Origin: Thermodesulfovibrionales bacterium
GTDB lineage: Bacteria > Nitrospirota > Thermodesulfovibrionia > Thermodesulfovibrionales > SM23-35
Direction of reading: 5' to 3'
Length of the DNA stretch: 9,157 bases
Assembly: GCA_022013235.1 (NCBI GenBank)
Contig: JAKLQR010000198.1
Span: 1-9,157 of the forward strand
Position numbers and translations under genes: made by a program. Position 1 is the stretch's first letter; every line of letters starts with the position of its first letter. Below the pieces are notes generated by a model. The model made no database searches and had not been told where the DNA came from. It saw only the letters and a program-made list of their open reading frames with translations. Shown piece by piece: positions 7,830 through 9,157 of the stretch.

Positions 7830-8033
7830 CTATGGTTTCTGGCTCTCACTCTCCTTCTTTGATAACCAGTTATCAACCACGTCTTTCCTGAAGCGCAACT
7901 GCTGACCAATCTTGCTTACCGGTATTTCCTTGTTCCTAACCAGGCGGTAAACACTTGCTTTTGAAATTCGCAGGTATTTAGCAACCTCATCAGTGGTCAT
8001 CAATCTGGGTTTGTCCTTGTTTGAAGCTTTCAA
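7830..8033 (-). CDS. Excisionase/MerR-type helix-turn-helix DNA-binding protein
   Basis: The 67-residue product contains MTTDEVAKYLRISKASVYRL (12-31), then VRNKEIPVSKIGQQLRFRKD and VVDNWL. This is the compact winged helix of the excisionase-family 'DNA binding domain' proteins: helix-turn-helix, a short wing with G-x-x-x-R-F-R, and a closing helix. Such proteins act as recombination directionality factors or as small transcription regulators. The first in-frame start is a TTG at 8033 with no ribosome site; an ATG at 8000, directly before the domain, is a good alternative and would fit better with a -10 element at 8050-8055. It is the first gene of the minus-strand block, with the small ORF and the RpoN-like/GIY-YIG gene downstream, and it faces an inverted-repeat-rich region. 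No integrase lies in the window. Confidence 0.88.
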   Translation of the reverse strand: MKASNKDKPRLMTTDEVAKYLRISKASVYRLVRNKEIPVSKIGQQLRFRKDVVDNWLSKKESESQKP

Positions 8034-8049
8034 TTGTCTTGTTATCCCT

Positions 8050-8078
8050 ATTATATTCGTACCTTAGCCTGACTAAAA
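8050..8078 (-). promoter_or_regulatory. Candidate promoter of the HTH gene
   Basis: On the minus strand a perfect TATAAT (8055-8050) has TTTTAG 17 bases upstream (8078-8073) as a poor -35. Transcription would start near 8043, leaving too short a leader for the TTG at 8033 and favouring the ATG at 8000. A weak -35 would suit activator or repressor control from the adjoining inverted repeats. Confidence 0.4.
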
Positions 8079-8100
8079 TGGACTACGCATTAGTCAATGC
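8071..8100. promoter_or_regulatory. Overlapping inverted repeats, candidate operator
   Basis: GACTAA at 8071-8076 is mirrored by TTAGTC at 8090-8095, and GCATT at 8087-8091 by AATGC at 8096-8100. They share bases, so the two pairings are mutually exclusive. They overlap the -35 area of the HTH gene promoter. Confidence 0.35.
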
Positions 8101-8116
8101 TTTCAAATATTACTTA

Positions 8117-8137
8117 TTGCTATATAAGCGATAGCAA
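8117..8137. promoter_or_regulatory. Perfect 7-bp inverted repeat, candidate operator
   Basis: TTGCTAT at 8117-8123 and ATAGCAA at 8131-8137 are perfect inverted copies around a 7-base centre, so the arm centres are 14 bases apart. It lies upstream of the HTH gene promoter. Confidence 0.4.
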
Positions 8138-8149
8138 CAAGATAAAACA

Positions 8150-8171
8150 TTGTCAAGTATTTGACAAGTAT
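8150..8171. promoter_or_regulatory. Perfect 7-bp inverted repeat with an 11-base-spaced direct repeat, candidate operator or Xis site
   Basis: TTGTCAA at 8150-8156 and TTGACAA at 8161-8167 are perfect inverted copies around GTAT. The same stretch holds CAAGTAT twice, at 8154-8160 and 8165-8171, 11 bases apart and so roughly one helical turn. Direct repeats at one-turn spacing are typical of cooperative excisionase or small-HTH binding, which is the class of protein encoded next door. Confidence 0.4.
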
Positions 8172-8370
8172 CTTCAGCTCTGTATATCTTCAGCACAAGA
8201 GGGCACTCATGATTGGAGAGAATCTGATGTTTCCCAAACTTGGTCTCTGGCAGGTGATTGCAGGCTTAAAAGACACAATCCGTCCAATTGTTGTCCGCTC
8301 CCCTTTTGGTGTTTACAGGAGCTCATGGATTGTAAACATAATGCCATCTCAGTTTTTTAATATCAGCATG
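8172..8370. other. Stretch with no recognised gene
   Basis: About 200 bases between the operator-like repeats and the IS91 scar. A plus-strand frame is open across it (MFPKLGLWQVIAGLKDTIRP and on) and runs into the IS91 zinc-finger piece in the same frame, but it matches no family I know and has no ribosome site. It may be decayed coding sequence. Confidence 0.4.
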
Positions 8371-8500
8371 CTCACTATGTTCTCCTGCCGTACGAGGGGA
8401 TTCTGCCCGTCGTGGATCGTATCATCGACCACATGAAGCTGACGTTCGTGGCGGCGAAGCCCCCGCCGCCTCAGGCCGGGTTGCCCTCCCGCGCTCTCTT
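8371..8500 (+). mobile_element. IS91-family transposase remnant with a huge internal deletion
   Basis: One frame reads LTMFSCRTRGFCPS (8371-8412), the second cysteine pair region of the N-terminal zinc finger of IS91-like (Y2/HUH) transposases. In the overlapping frame VVDRIIDHMKLTFVAAKPPP (from 8409, ending PPPPQ at 8474) matches the very C-terminal tail of the same family, of the type VVDRII.HLKLTFVAE.PPPP. The catalytic HUH and tyrosine regions, some 250-300 residues in intact members, are missing, and the two pieces join out of frame around GTCGTGG. This patch is clearly richer in GC than its AT-rich surroundings, which fits an imported element. The 3' limit is uncertain; I saw no clear oriIS or terIS. 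It cannot transpose. Confidence 0.65.
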
Positions 8501-8507
8501 GCCGCCC

Positions 8508-8536
8508 TTGACATACTCTGAGCCCCTATTTATAGT
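8508..8536 (+). promoter_or_regulatory. Sigma-70 type promoter of the chemoreceptor-like gene
   Basis: Perfect TTGACA at 8508-8513, a 17-base spacer, and TATAGT at 8531-8536. Transcription would start near 8543 and the gene starts at 8573 after AAGGAG (8559-8564, 8 bases from the ATG). The -35 lies at the edge of the GC-rich IS91 scar, so it may have come with or been created by the insertion. Confidence 0.65.
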
Positions 8537-8572
8537 TCGCTTTTTGGGGTGCAGTCCCAAGGAGAAAGAAGT

Positions 8573-9157
8573 ATGAGATATAGTCTCAGAACCAAGCTTA
8601 TCGGTGGAATTGCTGTTATGCTATTTTTGATGATCTTTGTCGGATCAGTAGGCATATATTTCTCAAATAGTGTCCAAAATCGCCATATAAAACTCGAGGA
8701 AAATGACATAGCAGCAATGATTTTTCTTAATGATATAAGCAGGATGGTCGGCTATATCCGTACAAATTCCAAGTTACACCTGATTACTGAGTCTGTCGAT
8801 GACATGAAACGGTATGAATCCGAGATCGCCGATTGGCAAAGCAGGCCAGAAAAATGGGAACTGCCGGTAGAGCTGCCATAGAGGTAATGAGTAAGCTGGA
8901 TAAATTGCATGATGCCATTGTGACTGTAGCAAACCATAGCCTGGAATTGGCAGAGCAGGATTTCAGGAAAAGCCAAATGATTTCGCTGGCAGTTATCCTT
9001 GCTGCAATTCTACTCGGCTTGGCTCTCGCAATAAAACAGAGTTCGAACATTGCCGGTGCCGTGAATGCTGTTTCAAATACAGCAAAACTGGTAGCAGCCG
9101 GAGATCTTGAACAGAGCGTGAATGTCAGAACCGGCGATGAGATCGAATCTATGGCTG
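8573..9157 (+). pseudogene. Chemoreceptor-like membrane protein (4HB/HAMP), frameshifted, partial at right edge
   Basis: The ATG at 8573 has AAGGAG 8 bases upstream and is better than an in-frame ATG at 8549. The product begins MRYSLRTKLIGGIAVMLFLM, a positively charged start and first membrane helix, then a helical extracytoplasmic region. At about 8833 the frame breaks and runs to a stop at 8881. Adding one T in GATTGG restores YESEIADLAKQARKMG and then SKLDKLHDAIVTVANHSLEL, a second membrane helix (MISLAVILAAILLGLALAI) and a HAMP segment (VAAGDLEQSVNVRTGDEIES) to the window end. This is the architecture of methyl-accepting chemotaxis proteins; a histidine kinase with the same front end is possible because the output domain is outside. 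The lesion may be a real frameshift or a base-calling error in a short T run. Confidence 0.75.

Noticed and set aside
8117..8137. TTGCTAT/ATAGCAA hairpin as a terminator
   Set aside because: No T run follows on either strand and no gene ends nearby; an operator role fits its position better.
3679..8170. Flanking direct repeats as attachment sites of the minus-strand block
   Set aside because: I compared 3679-3820 with 8034-8170 by eye and found no shared run long enough to be an att site or target duplication.
8248..8262. TGGCAGGTGATTGCA as a sigma-54 -24/-12 promoter
   Set aside because: The GG to GC spacing is 9 bases, not the required 10, and no gene starts at a sensible distance downstream.
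8097..8360. Plus-strand ORF of 87 codons
   Set aside because: It runs through the operator-like repeats and has a composition without family resemblance; no ribosome site.
8161..8436. Plus-strand ORF of 91 codons as a real gene
   Set aside because: Its last part is the IS91 zinc-finger remnant and the first part matches nothing and has no ribosome site; it is better read as a chance frame over decayed sequence.

Overview
The window reads as an accessory, partly decayed stretch of chromosome from an uncultivated, probably anaerobic environmental bacterium. I cannot fix the phylum. The mix of a secreted DUF5107/TPR protein, a multi-PAS HD-GYP sensor, a methyl-accepting-chemotaxis-like receptor and ISL3 and IS91 remnants fits Desulfobacterota, Omnitrophota, Aminicenantes-type or Chloroflexota metagenome bins. 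No rRNA, tRNA or CRISPR array was seen.

Layout. Positions 1-597 (minus strand) hold a chimeric ruin. The 5' end of an ISL3-family element (putative terminal inverted repeat at 568-597, then a transposase start with an internal deletion) is joined in frame to the middle of a radical SAM gene that has lost its 5' end and runs off the left edge. Positions 677-3678 (plus) hold one large secreted DUF5107 + TPR gene broken into three frame segments; comparison with the family suggests two internal deletions. Positions 3679-3820 are a convergent intergenic gap with two weak hairpins. Positions 3821-8033 (minus) are an apparently intact block: an excisionase/MerR-type HTH protein, a possible small coupled ORF, a 416-residue protein joining the C-terminal half of a sigma-54-like factor to a GIY-YIG nuclease domain, a possible 16-codon ORF, and a four-PAS membrane HD-GYP phosphodiesterase. 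Positions 8071-8171, upstream of the HTH gene, carry several inverted repeats that look like an operator region. Positions 8371-about 8500 (plus) are a GC-rich IS91-type transposase scar in which an N-terminal zinc-finger piece abuts the C-terminal tail. A good sigma-70 promoter at 8508-8536 precedes a chemoreceptor-like gene (8573 to the right edge) that carries one apparent single-base frameshift.

How it fits together. The genes outside the 3821-8033 block are all broken, while the block is open throughout. The most unusual item is the RpoN-like/GIY-YIG fusion. It keeps the sigma-54 core-binding remnant, the HTH and a recognisable but diverged RpoN box. It lacks the activator-responsive N-terminal region and ends in a nuclease domain with all the expected catalytic residues. 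Next to an Xis-like HTH gene and an operator-like region, it could be a promoter-recognising nuclease of a mobile element or an unusual regulator. That role is inference; the domain content is read from the sequence.
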